From Mugil cephalus (taxonomy: Eukaryota > Chordata > Actinopteri > Mugiliformes > Mugilidae), in the NCBI RefSeq assembly GCF_022458985.1, contig NC_061777.1, positions 20,425,668 through 20,489,667 on the forward strand: a stretch of DNA of 64,000 bases, read 5' to 3'. The notes beneath the pieces are model-generated. The model worked only from the letters and a program-made list of their open reading frames with translations, had not been told where the DNA came from and did no database searches. Shown here one piece after another: positions 1-11,800 of the stretch (positions are counted from its first letter, which is position 1; every line of letters starts with the position of its first letter). Made by a program: the position numbers and the translations under genes.

Positions 1-591
1 GGGGACTCAACGCCGCAGTTGGGAAACACAAATAACTGGCGACTTGTTGTTGTTGTTGCTTTACACGGCGCCTGTGAACGCTGCACGGTCCACAAGTCTT
101 GTTTTTAGACGTTCACCCTCCTGTGTCCCTGTACCCTTATGTGCATAGCCTGTTTGTTTTTAGTGAGAAGTGACTTAGTCCATGATAGGTGGAAAAATGG
201 AAAAGAGCCAGGAGTTCAATGAGCATACCACTCATTCCTGTTGCTTAATCTCGCCGAGCTTACTTGAAACTACAGTGAAGTTAAATAAATCTTCATTTTT
301 TGCTGAAAGGCTCTTTATAGCCCCCCTCTCAAGGACTCCTGTAGGCCCCCCCACATGGGAGCTGTGACTGTAGCTGGACTGTATGTGAGATAAGAGAATA
401 TTATTTGCATAGACATGAGAGGAACTGTTTCAACAAGTGGCATGTGGTTAGAAGTGTGAAGAACTGACCACCTAGCGCATTTTTGTTTCCTCCACAACTT
501 TACAATTTCCTCGGCAGTCTTCAAACAAGGTGTGGCCCTCACCTGTAGTACATGGTATGTGTGTTTTTTTCTTTTTTTTTGTGGTCTGCAG

Positions 592-928
592 TCTCCTCAG
601 CATGCTGCTCATGCTATCATTGAAGCTATCCACGCCCTCAGGGTAAATTGGCAGTCTGTTGTTTTACTGTAATGCCTATATAGTCAGCACATATTGCCCG
701 GTTACTAGTTACCATTCTGACTCACTGCTTAAGCCAACACATTTTTTGCTTAACATTTCCGTGTGTGCCGCAAGCGTGACACACACACATGCTGAGATAG
801 TGGATACATTCAGTGTTTCTTGGGCAGGTATGAATCAGAGTTCCGGGACGTGGGCCGCTTGCACTCTGACCTGGAGCCTATCGTGGACTTTATCTCCAAG
901 CGTCGCTGCTGTCGTGACAGAAAACTTT
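592..928 (+). other. Two exon-like fragments of unknown origin
   Basis: A pyrimidine-rich tract and AG precede an open 51-nt piece (592-642) followed by GTAAAT. One frame reads SPQHAAHAIIEAIHALR. A second piece starts after AG at 828 and reads YESEFRDVGRLHSDLEPIVD before losing protein-like character. Both look more protein-like than the surroundings, but the frames do not join cleanly: the natural frame of the first ends in phase 0, while the second needs two leading bases. There is no good donor after the second. They could be the tail of an upstream gene, a pseudogene remnant, or chance. I do not recognise the protein. Confidence 0.2.
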
Positions 929-3029
929 TAATATGGGCATGCAGTGATTTGTGTCACGGGCATTCACCCTCTCGGTCATACACAGATCAGCGGGAGATGG
1001 CGGGAGAAGTAAATAACATTGTTCCAGGCATTCATGTGTGCACCACCACTCCATCGCAATGACGCTTCTGGATGGCAGCAGCCATCCCCCAGCAGGATGC
1101 AGCCAGACACACACAAAAATGGTTTAGGAACAACTCAACAAACATTAAAAAACTGTGCAATGTGTTGACCTGGCCTCCAAATAAAGACCTAAAACAGTTT
1201 TTAGAGGCACAAGGAGACCTACGCAGTGTTAGGAAGGCGGTCATAATGTTATGTCTGATCGCTATATATGACCTTGTTTTAGCAGCCGATGTTAAGGAAT
1301 TTTCTCCTTTAATCCTTTTCGATTCCCAGTGTGGCGATCAAACCTGCGGCTCCGCTTGGTTGTGTAGACGGTGCCGTTCGATTGCCATCCGCCTCAGAGA
1401 CAGAGGAGGAGTCACTAACACTAAATATAATCCTTAAAATGCCATCGGATCCTGTAGGACGGCTTATGTTTTTAATCCGATTAGATAACCCCGACTGCGC
1501 TCAAATACAGGCAACTACATGTAGGATGAAAGAAGAGATTGTAAGAGTTTTGATGATATCTGTTATATCATGCTAGCTAACAGGGAAATTGGGCTATTAT
1601 GAATCTTAAGATATCAAAATCTTTTATGGTGAATTTATGACACTTTGGTCATAAGATGGTTTTTAAAAAAAAAATTTTATCCTGAAGAGCAGTGCTGCAT
1701 TAGAGGCTTAAACGAATCAATGAAGTCATCACGTTTTGGGCAGTGTTAATACGTGTATATCCCCAAGAAGAGCTCTGTGTAGTCAAATAATGGTAATGAT
1801 GTCACTTAAGTGAGCAGTTGGGAGTACAGGTCGAACAAAAGAATAAATCTGTAGCAAGTAAGTTTACCGGCCCCCTGTAGCTACTCCTCATTTCTGCTTG
1901 AAGCTATATTAGCTGCCACTAGCATAACATGGATATTTAAACATGGCTTTGTTAAAGGAACGCTGAGCAGCTCATTAGAAGATGGCACCTGATTCATTTA
2001 AAAGAGTGAGGTACTTGCACCAAAGATGTTCTGCACATTTCCCCAGTTATGGACTCGTCCTTCATCGGGGGGGGGGCATGCTGACGGGACTCTTCTGTAC
2101 GCCTCTTTTATCCTTTCCCAATTTTATTGTATTTAATGCATCAAATATTAATACAGTGATAATCCTCCTACCAATCAGAGCCATGTTGTTGTAAATAAAT
2201 CTAACTCAGATGACCTCTATGAGTGCATCGCTGTTACTCTTCTGTTGCCTAAAGACTCTCATAACAATTAGTTTGGACCCGTACTTTCCCACACAGAAAC
2301 ACTGTGGGTGAGGTAATATGGCTTCCAGGCTGGGTTTTTAAACCAGGGTGCCTTACATTACCTGTACTAACAAGGAATGGCCGCTGTGCCAAACTCTTCA
2401 CACAGAAGCCTAGTGCTGCTTCCGAGTTCATGGAGTCTAAACAGCTGATGACTTAAACCTCCTTTTCTATTCCACATCAAATCTAAATTGACGCTGCCTC
2501 CTAAATAACTTATTTGCTGTGGGCTGGTGAAAAGCGTCTTGAAATTCCACTTGTAATTACATAGAAAGTGCATTTCCTTAAAATGATAAATTCTTACTTT
2601 CTTAGATGGTGTGTTATGAACAAAATAAATCTCTTCATATTTGCAGTGTGCATGGATCACAATCATTACATCCCTGTTGTCTCTCGCTCCAATGTCAAAC
2701 CAGACTGCAGTCGATGATTTGGGGATGAGCGTTGACCTTGTTCCCGATATAGACTGACTAACCAGATGGTTGCTCAGTCATTACTTTTAATATCAAATTA
2801 ATTATCGGAATTCTTTATCAACCTGGAGAAAGGCATCTGCTTCTTTTTCTTTTTTTTTTCTCCTTCAGATAAGGCAGTTGTAATTTTGTCTGTTAAACAC
2901 TGCAGCAGGGGTTTTAACCCGAATTAAAAGATAAATCAAAACGGCTGTAATTTTATCCCCCCGCCCCCCTTTTCTCTCTATTAGTTTTGAACTTGAAAAT
3001 TAACTTTCTGATTTATTGATAACCTATAG

Positions 3030-3097
3030 GGACTTATTAGCTGGAGTTTTAAGAGCCACAAATGATTGTGTCTCTCAAAACTCCGGCTAATAAGTCC
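3030..3097. repeat. 68-nt near-perfect inverted repeat (hairpin)
   Basis: Arms 3030-3061 and 3066-3097 are reverse complements over 32 nt with three differences, around a 4-nt loop (ATGA). One difference is a T opposite G, which would pair as a wobble in a plus-strand RNA. The outer arm begins GGACTTATTAGC and the closing arm ends GCTAATAAGTCC. Size and shape fit a small foldback transposon or a pre-miRNA-like hairpin. I recognise no known miRNA in either arm. Confidence 0.85.
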
Positions 3098-5340
3098 AGA
3101 CATGAGACGAGAGGAGTGATTGCTGCTGGTTCTTTTTGCTATTTGAAACATGCTGCCTGAAGAGAGTTGGCTCAGAAACAAATTTGAATAGGCTTACTTC
3201 TATCTAATTACATTTTAGTGGAGTTTCTAACTGTGCCTCTCCTTCCTTTAGCAGGGCTTGGATTTGGCACGTGTACACTTTTTATAAGGGATGTGTATGA
3301 TGTCTCTGAATGTTAGCGAAGAGAATAACGTGTTAAACTTTAATTGTGTCATTTTAGTTTGAAGTTTGAAGATTCTGCCTGTTTGTAACATTATGATTGA
3401 TATATAATTTTGTATTCTGCAAAGTGATTTTTTCTCCTTACAAATCAAAATAATGTGTTCGGTCTTTGTTTACAGTTTATAGTTGTGTTCTCCAAGTCTT
3501 GCGTCCCCCTGATTATATGTGGTTTATTGTGGTCAGCATGGAATAGTTACTGTATGTGTTGCTTTCACACCCAGTCAGTGATGGGAACAATAGATTCTCA
3601 TTGTACTGTGTTAACTTTGATGAGCTGCCAGCAGCCCATCAAACTGCTCAGCCGTGGTGTTCTTTAATTGTTGGCTAATCCACTCCTATGGTAAATCACT
3701 GAGAGACAATCAGGCCTAGTCTGATTTAATATTAGTATGCACATTAATGTGTCAATGGAACTTTATTGGAATTTACAACCGTACCTTCAGGCGTATTCGA
3801 AGTTTAAGAGGAAAGTGTGTCTCGGAGTTGCACATGTGAGCTGCTAAAGCCCAGACTGTTGCTTTTAGTTTTAGACAGTGTGGAATCACAACCTGCTCGG
3901 CTGGGTTCCTAGCATTGGCACGCTGCCATGTTGTTGCTCGGTCTGGACGCTGTGTCAAGCTGGTGAATGGACCATTGTCACCCTCAGCATGACGAGAGGC
4001 AGATGTCATTTCTTCAGAGCGACTTTCATTCTGTCTCATTGCGGATCGTTTCCTGGTGATTCATTGTGCGTCTGTAGAAAGCATGAAAGACGTCACTAGT
4101 ATTTCAGCGTTTCTGAAGCCGTCTAGATTCAAGTATTTGTTTTTCCTTTGATGACCTACTGAGGGAACTCACAGTGAGGTGTCACTCAGAGGAACCTGTG
4201 CGTGTGTTTCCAGCAACACAGCCAGCGAGGGTCTTACCTCTAGATTATAGGAGCTCGCTGGTTGTTATGCAAACACAGTATAAGACTGAAAACTGTTTCC
4301 CCGGTGAGGCGTTTGTCTTTGCGTGCGTGTTTACAGAAAGCTAGGAAAATTTAGCGCCGAGCGGGACGTCATGGCGAGGAAAGGGTAGTCACGTTCAGTG
4401 ATTTGTCAAGTTTTGGTATTCATACTGAGGTGTGATAAGCAGAGCCAGTTGAAGCGTGCTGTGAAATCTGGCCTCAAGCAACAAGCATTATCACCATGCA
4501 AGTCAGGGCAGAGCTCTGTTCATAGTTCCTCTATCTCTGTCTGAGAATGAGTGGCTGCGCGCTATTGCAGCTCCCTCAAGTCATGACAAAGACCTTTGCT
4601 ACATTATTGTTTGCCAAGGTTTCTCTTTTGCAATGTCTCTCCGGTTTGAGGTGTGTGTGTATTCTGTCCACCCAGGCCCCTCCCTTACGTTGCCTTGTTA
4701 GTCGCCTGCAGGAACACAGTTAGGTTAGAGTGAGTTTAAGGAAGGGCAACACTTGCAGGTCGAACCCTGCAGTAACTACAGGAAAAAAAGGCCACCTGTG
4801 TATCATCACTTGTATAGAAAACCTGACGCCATCCTCCACCTTTTAAGCTCTGCTCCTTATTTTTGACCCTGAATCTTCCTGCTCAAGCATAGTCCCATTA
4901 TCTGGGACGTTACACACAGCCTCGAGGCAAACAAGTCAATTAAAAATAGTCAAAAGCCTTTTTGGGTTTTAGTCACACAGGCCTTCCGCACAAACACGCA
5001 GCCTGGTATTTGAAAAGGCAATAAAATACAGAATAAATCAAAGATCAAGATCCTCTACGCCGCAAGTCCAAGTTCTGTGACAAAGAGGGTGAATTGGTTT
5101 CCTTTTCCAGGGAGAAAGTGAAACCCTGTGATCCATGACTTTTTTTTTTTTTTTAAATAGACCTGCTCCTCTGCGCAATAAGTGATTGAATGGGGATTTG
5201 GGGTTATTCCTAATCCACTGGACCTTGAAGAGGAACTCGTCAGTCAAACTGTCAGCCAAAGCCTTTTTTTGCTAAAGGTGTTTTTTTTTCTTCATTGTTG
5301 TGTGTTTCACATAATGAGGCAGTCCTGCTTTGTCTTTCAG

Positions 5341-5822
5341 TAATCTACAATTATGATCCCAGTCGTGAGCAGGAGCTGTGCCTACAGGTGGGGGACACGG
5401 TGCACATACTTGAGAAATTGGAAGGTGAGTGAGTCTGAACGCACAACAGGTCCTGACACATCCTCCCCCTTTCGCTTCTGTAAAGCAAGCGACGCAGGAA
5501 CTTAAATGAGATTCTGAACTAAGAGGTGGTCAGTGCGCCACGCGTGATAATGCAAACGAGTCGACCGCATTGTCCTCCTGACATCACCTCTGTCTTATTC
5601 ACTCGTTTCGGTGTAACATTTCCTCTTTTAATTATCTCTCCTCAGGCTGGTATAGGGGCTACACTCTGCGCAAGAAATCTCAGAAGGTATGGACATCATT
5701 AGCGCTACATTACTCTATAACCAGTACTGTGATGTAAATACTGATACTACCTAATTGTTTCCTCAGGGCATTTTCCCAGCTTCCTACATCCACTTGAAGG
5801 AAGCTGCGGTCGAGGGAATAGG
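5341..5822 (+). other. dock5: dock5 visible exons 1-3: SH3 domain
   Basis: Exons 5341-5424, 5646-5686 and 5767-5822. They encode (V)[18 protein letters not shown], then GWYRGYTL and [12 protein letters not shown], the ALYDY-, WYRG- and FPxxY-type signatures of an SH3 fold. In DOCK-A proteins this SH3 contacts the catalytic DHR2 region and ELMO and contributes to autoinhibition (family knowledge). The first exon starts in phase 1 (TA completes a codon begun in the missing exon 1). Confidence 0.93.
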
Positions 5823-8800
5823 GTGAGATCCCATATCAGCAAACACATCGTTTTGATGATAACCCTCGTTTCTTTTAGGTTGCCGTTCCACCTTGTCATT
5901 TGCCAATAACATAGCAGTATACTTGTAATGTCATAAGTGAGGATTCAGTAATGCTTTTCTTGGCTGCGTCGGAAGACCAACCACATATTTATCATGTATA
6001 GAAATGTGCTTGAGTCATTCCAAATGATATGGCGTGATCTGTGAGTGATGAGCCACTTTTCCAATATCCTATTATTCTCTTCTTGTGGCTGGTAGCCAGC
6101 AGGAAATAATTATTCCAGCAGATTTACCCCTGGTACAGGAGCTCGGGGCTACGCTGAGGGAATGGGCGCAGATATGGCACAAGCTCTACGTGGTACGTGT
6201 AGATTGCCAGGCTGTTATCTGCCACTCTGTTTCTAGTGCACACAGTTCTCTACAGCTCACTGTTAAAAGGTTGCGTTTCTATTCATTTCTCTAAAGCGTG
6301 TAATTACGTGTATACGTGTTTATCTGACAGGCGAACAAGACAACCCTGTTCAGGAGCGTGCAGCAGATGGCCTACAGCCTCATCGAATATCGATCTCAGA
6401 TAGTGTCGGGAACGCTGCCCAAGGATGACCTTGTGGAGCTCAAAAAGAAAGTCACGGCAAAGATTGATTATGGAAACCGGTACGAACGCTGCTTTCTTAT
6501 TTTAATGCAATGAAATGCAATGAGGTAAACAGCCCCAGTAAAGATTTATACGCGTGAGTCATGTCTCTGTCAACTCATCTGATGCCCTGTGATCCTCCGC
6601 GGCGCTCAGGATTCTGGGGCTGGACCTGGTGGTGCGAGATGAAGCAGGAAACACATTGGATCCTGGCCGGACCAGCACGGTCAGTCTGTTCCGGGCGCAC
6701 GAAACGGCTTCCCGCAGCGTCAATGACAGGATACAAGAGGAGAAGGCATGCTTCTCATTTTGTTAATACTATCCACCACTTTACCCCACTCTGGCTGCCA
6801 ATTCCAATTAATGTCCTAATCCGTGGGTCCTTGGGCCTTGTTTTCATGCAGACGCGGCTACAAAACCTGGAAATGAGGCGTCAGACCCTGTTCAGCACGG
6901 TGCACACCTACAGCCTCCTGATGAACCTGAAAAACTTTGTGTGTAACATTGGTGAAGACGCCGAGCTGCTCATGTCTCTCTATGACCCTGACCAGTCGGA
7001 ATTCATCAGGTCAGCTTGTCACTTTTTCTCAACCGCTTGACAAAGAATAAGACATTAATGTCACTGTTATGGTGGGTGTTGTTGCAATGACTGACACCGT
7101 ATCATATCACACTAACTGACGCTGTGTAGCTTTCAAATGTTATCTTGAGAAAACTGTTTGCTGTGGCCACTGGGTTAACGGCTACTGCTTTGTGATTTAT
7201 TATAGAGTTAAAGAAAGAAGAAGGAGAAGAAGAAGAAAGGAATAACAATTAGGTGTAAAATGACAGTGAAGAATAATAATATGGCTGCAGGTTGCACATT
7301 GTTGTCACATAACTCTGCGCAGCTCCGATGTGGCTTCTTTGGCACAGTTTTAAATGAATACTTAAGGATGCGAGGCTGTTTGTTTCCACCGTTTCTAAGC
7401 CACTGCTTGTTCTGCTTGCTGGTGTAGAAAACTAACAGTTCCATCCTGTCAAAACTTGTGCCAGCATAGGAGTAGTTAAAACGACCCATAAACCTCGAGC
7501 AATGAGCTGACTATGGAGTAAGTTAATTTTTATGATCGTTAACGATATTCAAGCTAAATATGCTCTGTCTGCTCCGGCTCTTAGAGAGCTGCTCTGCACC
7601 CAACTCTGATGTTTGACTCCTTCCCTCAGATAGAGCAACAGTAAAGACAGTAGATGTTTTTTTTCACAATATTGCAGGTGAAGCAAATGCCAACAGTGAT
7701 GGCTCTGTTCCTTTAAGTTTGGTTTAGCAAGTCAGTCTTCTACAGTTGTCTCTAGGGGTTTATAGGCTCTTTCAGTATTGCTATTAAAATATACTTTGGA
7801 TTTTATTGAATGAGGCGCATAAAATAATGCAATGAGTTTCCATATTGGCCACCATGATGTTTTTCGCTCGCACTGATGTCTTAGATAATGTGATATCTAA
7901 CTGTGATTCTTATTTAAATGCACGCAGTGAGAACTTCCTGGTGCGCTGGGACAGTATGGGGATGCCTAAAGAAATTGAAAAACTAAACAACCTGCCAGCT
8001 CTGTTCACGGTAAGTGAATCCCAAACCACTGACTGTATTCCCGCTGTTTCTGTTTCACATTGAAACGGCCCAAACGCCGCCTGAAATCTGTGACAAAGGA
8101 GACAATTTGCTTGTGGATCGCCCCTAATTTATTGAAAAAGTTTTCTGTTTACAGCTCCCATTCACGGCACATCAGTGAAAATTTGAATACATCTGCCTCC
8201 ATTATATTGCTCCTGTTTTTGCTAATGACATGTCCCCACAAACAAGTCACTGCCTCTGTGCCATCAGGAACCATTAGTGGTTTGGAGTGTGATGAAACCA
8301 CATCAATCTGTATTCTCTTCCATAAAGCACATCAGTCAGTACTTATTAAAAACAAATGTTAAAAACAAAAGGCTTTTACTGCAGGATTTCATTTTGTGAT
8401 ATTAAATATCTGGTCTATAGCTTCAGCTTTGTGAATGCACCTAACGACGTGCTGATGAAGCTCACCGCGTTCTGTATCTAATGCACCATATCACCCAATG
8501 TGCCATAATAAATAATCTTTGTGTCTCGTTTGCAATCAGGACCTGAGTAGCAGTGACTTGATGAGGCAGCGGCTCTTCTTGGTGTGTCAGATCATCAGAG
8601 TGGGGAGCATGGAGCTGAAGGAGGGCAAGAAACAAACCGGTGGACTGAGGAGGCCGTTCGGCGTGGCTGGTGAGCAGCTTTTTAAATGTCCTCATATTTG
8701 TTTAAAGTCAGTCAACAAAAAAAAAATGCCACTCCTTTGTGGTGGTGGAGAAGCATGAATAGCTCTGTTGGAGTGTAGAAATGAAGGATCCATGTGGTGA

Positions 8801-11800
8801 ACGAAATGGGAACACCTGCTTCCTGACCTAGAAAATTCCTTCGCTCTGCCTTGGCAAGGGAGTCGATGGAAATTGGTTTAGCGACCGTTTTTTTTTTTTT
8901 TTCTTTTTTTTTTTTCCTTTTGTTTTTGGCCAGATGATTAGTGGAATTGATGAGAAATGGTTTTCTCTGGTGTTCTAGCAAATGGACTGAAACCAGAGTC
9001 AGAAAGAACATTTAACTCAGAAGTCACATTATTCTTAGCCAGGAAAAAATGGCACTTTGGGAAAAGAGCTGGGTGGAATGAACAATTCGGAGGCATTTGC
9101 GAGCGCGAGATCAAGAGCCCTCAATCTGTCTTACTGGGCTGGTTGACTGGCTGGCTGGCTGCCACACCAGGCAACAGGTGACTGCGATCCAACACCTGGC
9201 TCGCCTTCTGTTTAAAAAGTACAGTTTCCAGACTTTGATGGAGTCAATTAACTTTTACAGCCAAGGAAACCAGGACATTACGCTATTGTTTTTTTTTCAG
9301 TCGGTAGAAAAGTGCATTACAGCTGTTAAATTAGCTTATTCTTGCTGCCTTGCTGCTATTGTCCCAATGTGTTTGTCTCTGCAGTGATGGACATCACAGA
9401 CGTCGCCCATGGCAAAACAGACGATGAGGACAAACAGCACTTCATCCCCTTTCAGCAGTGAGTCTTTTCATGTCGTCACACTTCCTCAGCTGTTAACAGG
9501 CTCAACCTTGTTTTCGTAGCTCCCCACAACCAAGCACAAATACTGATTTAGAATTGGAATAGGACTCGAGTTATATTTACCGCTTACTGTGTTCCTCCGC
9601 ATCTTTTTTAAGGGTGCAGTTTGACATTTCCTATGTTGCATTTCAAGGACAAATAGCAAAAGAAAAATGTTTGCAATCCTGAGTGTTAGCTCTCCTCAAA
9701 GATGCTTCAAGTACATGTTTGTATGGCAGCTACACAGCGGGGGGGTGGAGGACAATAATATTTTCACAGGGATCCGACATGGAAACATGTCTTGACTGAT
9801 TCCTGACATTTACACCAAATTTACCAAGACCCTTCTTATGTTCAGTTGTCTTTATTCTTCGTGAAAAGGTACAGACAAAAACATAGTTTTATAGGAGAGC
9901 ATATTAATTTGGATGATCATATTAGATGTGATTTTTTTTTTTTTTGAAATGCAGACATGTTTTGCTTCTGGAGATAGAAAATAACAAAGTGCAAAAGACA
10001 AAGCTTCAAGTAGAAACAAGCAGAAATTAAGTCTAGTTTTTGTTGTACACAAAAGACACACTCCTTTGTTAAGCTTTCTAGTCATCGACAAATTAATTTA
10101 TATTCCATTAAGAGTGAGTGACTTGTTTGTCCCTAGTAATCAACAATCAGATAATTACTAATTAATGAGGAAAAGGTTATGCTAAATGAGTTTCGCAGTC
10201 AACAAAAGATTGAAACTGCAGGACACTGTTGTTGAGTTTCCACAATACTACATCAAAACATTTAACTCATAAATCAGGTGACACTTTATTATTGCTTGAT
10301 TAAGACTCGATTGTCTGAGGTGTTACCAAAGTCTACTGGAATTTTGTTTGAGTATTTATTAATTTATGCTTCCTCATTTAGACCAAACAAAGAGTAAGAC
10401 AATAGCTAAGTCTCATAATCAAGGCTCAAATTTAAGTGCAGTTTCAGCTAATTGTCTATGGTGTTAACCTTTATTCACAGAAAACTGCACACGGTTTACA
10501 GTAAAAGAGGTAGATCAATAAAATCAGTGTTTCAACTTCCTTACATTTTATATTTGTTCTTGCAGTCCATAAAAACCTTTTGGCAAGGTGAAACCATTTC
10601 TCTTTTCCCTGTATCCAGACGACCACGGTTCACTCTGGTCTGTTCTCTTCTGCATGAGTGACCCGTGATGTGTAATGTGTGTCTGGTACAGAGCACTTAA
10701 ATGAACTCCGTCTAAGTTTCGGAACATGTGATGAATTGAAAACAAAAACGAGGATGGGCACGCTGTCACCTCCACAATATTGAATTTTAAGAATCAGTTT
10801 ATCAGAGTTCTGCCCGCTTGCTATTTTTGCCCGGCGCAACTCGGCTGCACAGGAACAGCTGCGGGGTCATCAGCTGGAGCCACTGCTCCATTGATTTGCC
10901 ACCACTACAACTCCCGGTGGGGGGAGCGGTGGCCAGTTGGCGTCTTTCTCCTTCCCCCCTGTGCTTATTGGGCATTAAACCCTAGAAACTACAGAGCCAC
11001 TACAGAAGAGTTTGTCTACTCGGCCTTCTCTGCCAGTTCTTTGCTGGCCTTCTTTAGTCTCACCCCAAGTCATACCAGCAGCACAGAGCTGGATTGCTGA
11101 TTTATCCACAAATCCCCTGCATCCAACTTCCACTGGATGGACTGTTCTGATCCAGCTAGCCTCATTGCCAGTAGCGCTTGAGCTGCTTGAACACATGTGA
11201 CACTGTTAACCCGTCCTCCCGAAGGGAAGTGAGTTCAGTGACGAGGGCTTGCTTGGCAGCTGTGGACGGCACCGCAACATCTGGCCTGAGAGATGTTTGT
11301 GCGCTCTCGGTGTGGAAATAACGATGAAATAATATTTGATCAATTCTTTATACAGTCATCAACGGCCAAATTTTTGCAAAACTATCATCAGCTCCCCCAT
11401 CAGTTGTAGCCGCACTAGAAAATGTTTGCTTTCCAAATGCATCGTAAAAATGAATCCTCATAACATCTGCATTGTCCATTTTTCACTTGCATATCCTGAC
11501 TCTTCATTTGACCTACATGAAACATTTGACTCATATAGAGATGGACAAACCCTGTTTCCTAAACAGCTGTTCTAAAGCTCAGTGCAAAAGTTCAACCATC
11601 ATCATCTTGGCGGTGCCTAACTTCCTTCCACCACTTTCTTTGAAGGCTTTGTTTCCTGTCCAGAAAATTGCTGACAGCTCTGAACATGTCTGAGTCACAA
11701 AGTTCATTAGAAAAACTAAGGAGGAATCCAAGTTGGTCGTCAAGATGAGGATACACCCTTTAATCAGTTTGAGATATTTATGCTTAAAATGCAATTTTGT

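Larger units (their letters stand above)
1..5340. other. 5' flank or first intron of dock5; no confident gene
   Basis: No coding exon is clear here apart from weak exon-like pieces at 592-928. The first visible dock5 exon opens with two bases of a split codon, so coding exon 1 lies upstream. In human DOCK5 exon 1 encodes about 14 residues and is followed by a very long intron (family knowledge), so this stretch is probably the distal end of intron 1. It holds a strong hairpin (3030-3097), several homopolymer runs and scattered short ORFs that look random. I found no start exon with a DOCK5-like beginning. Confidence 0.6.

Noticed and set aside
4371..4388. ATGGCGAGG as a possible dock5 start exon (DOCK5 begins Met-Ala-Arg)
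   Set aside because: The frame stops after five codons (TAG), there is no donor in the right phase, and the following residues do not match the DOCK5 N-terminus.
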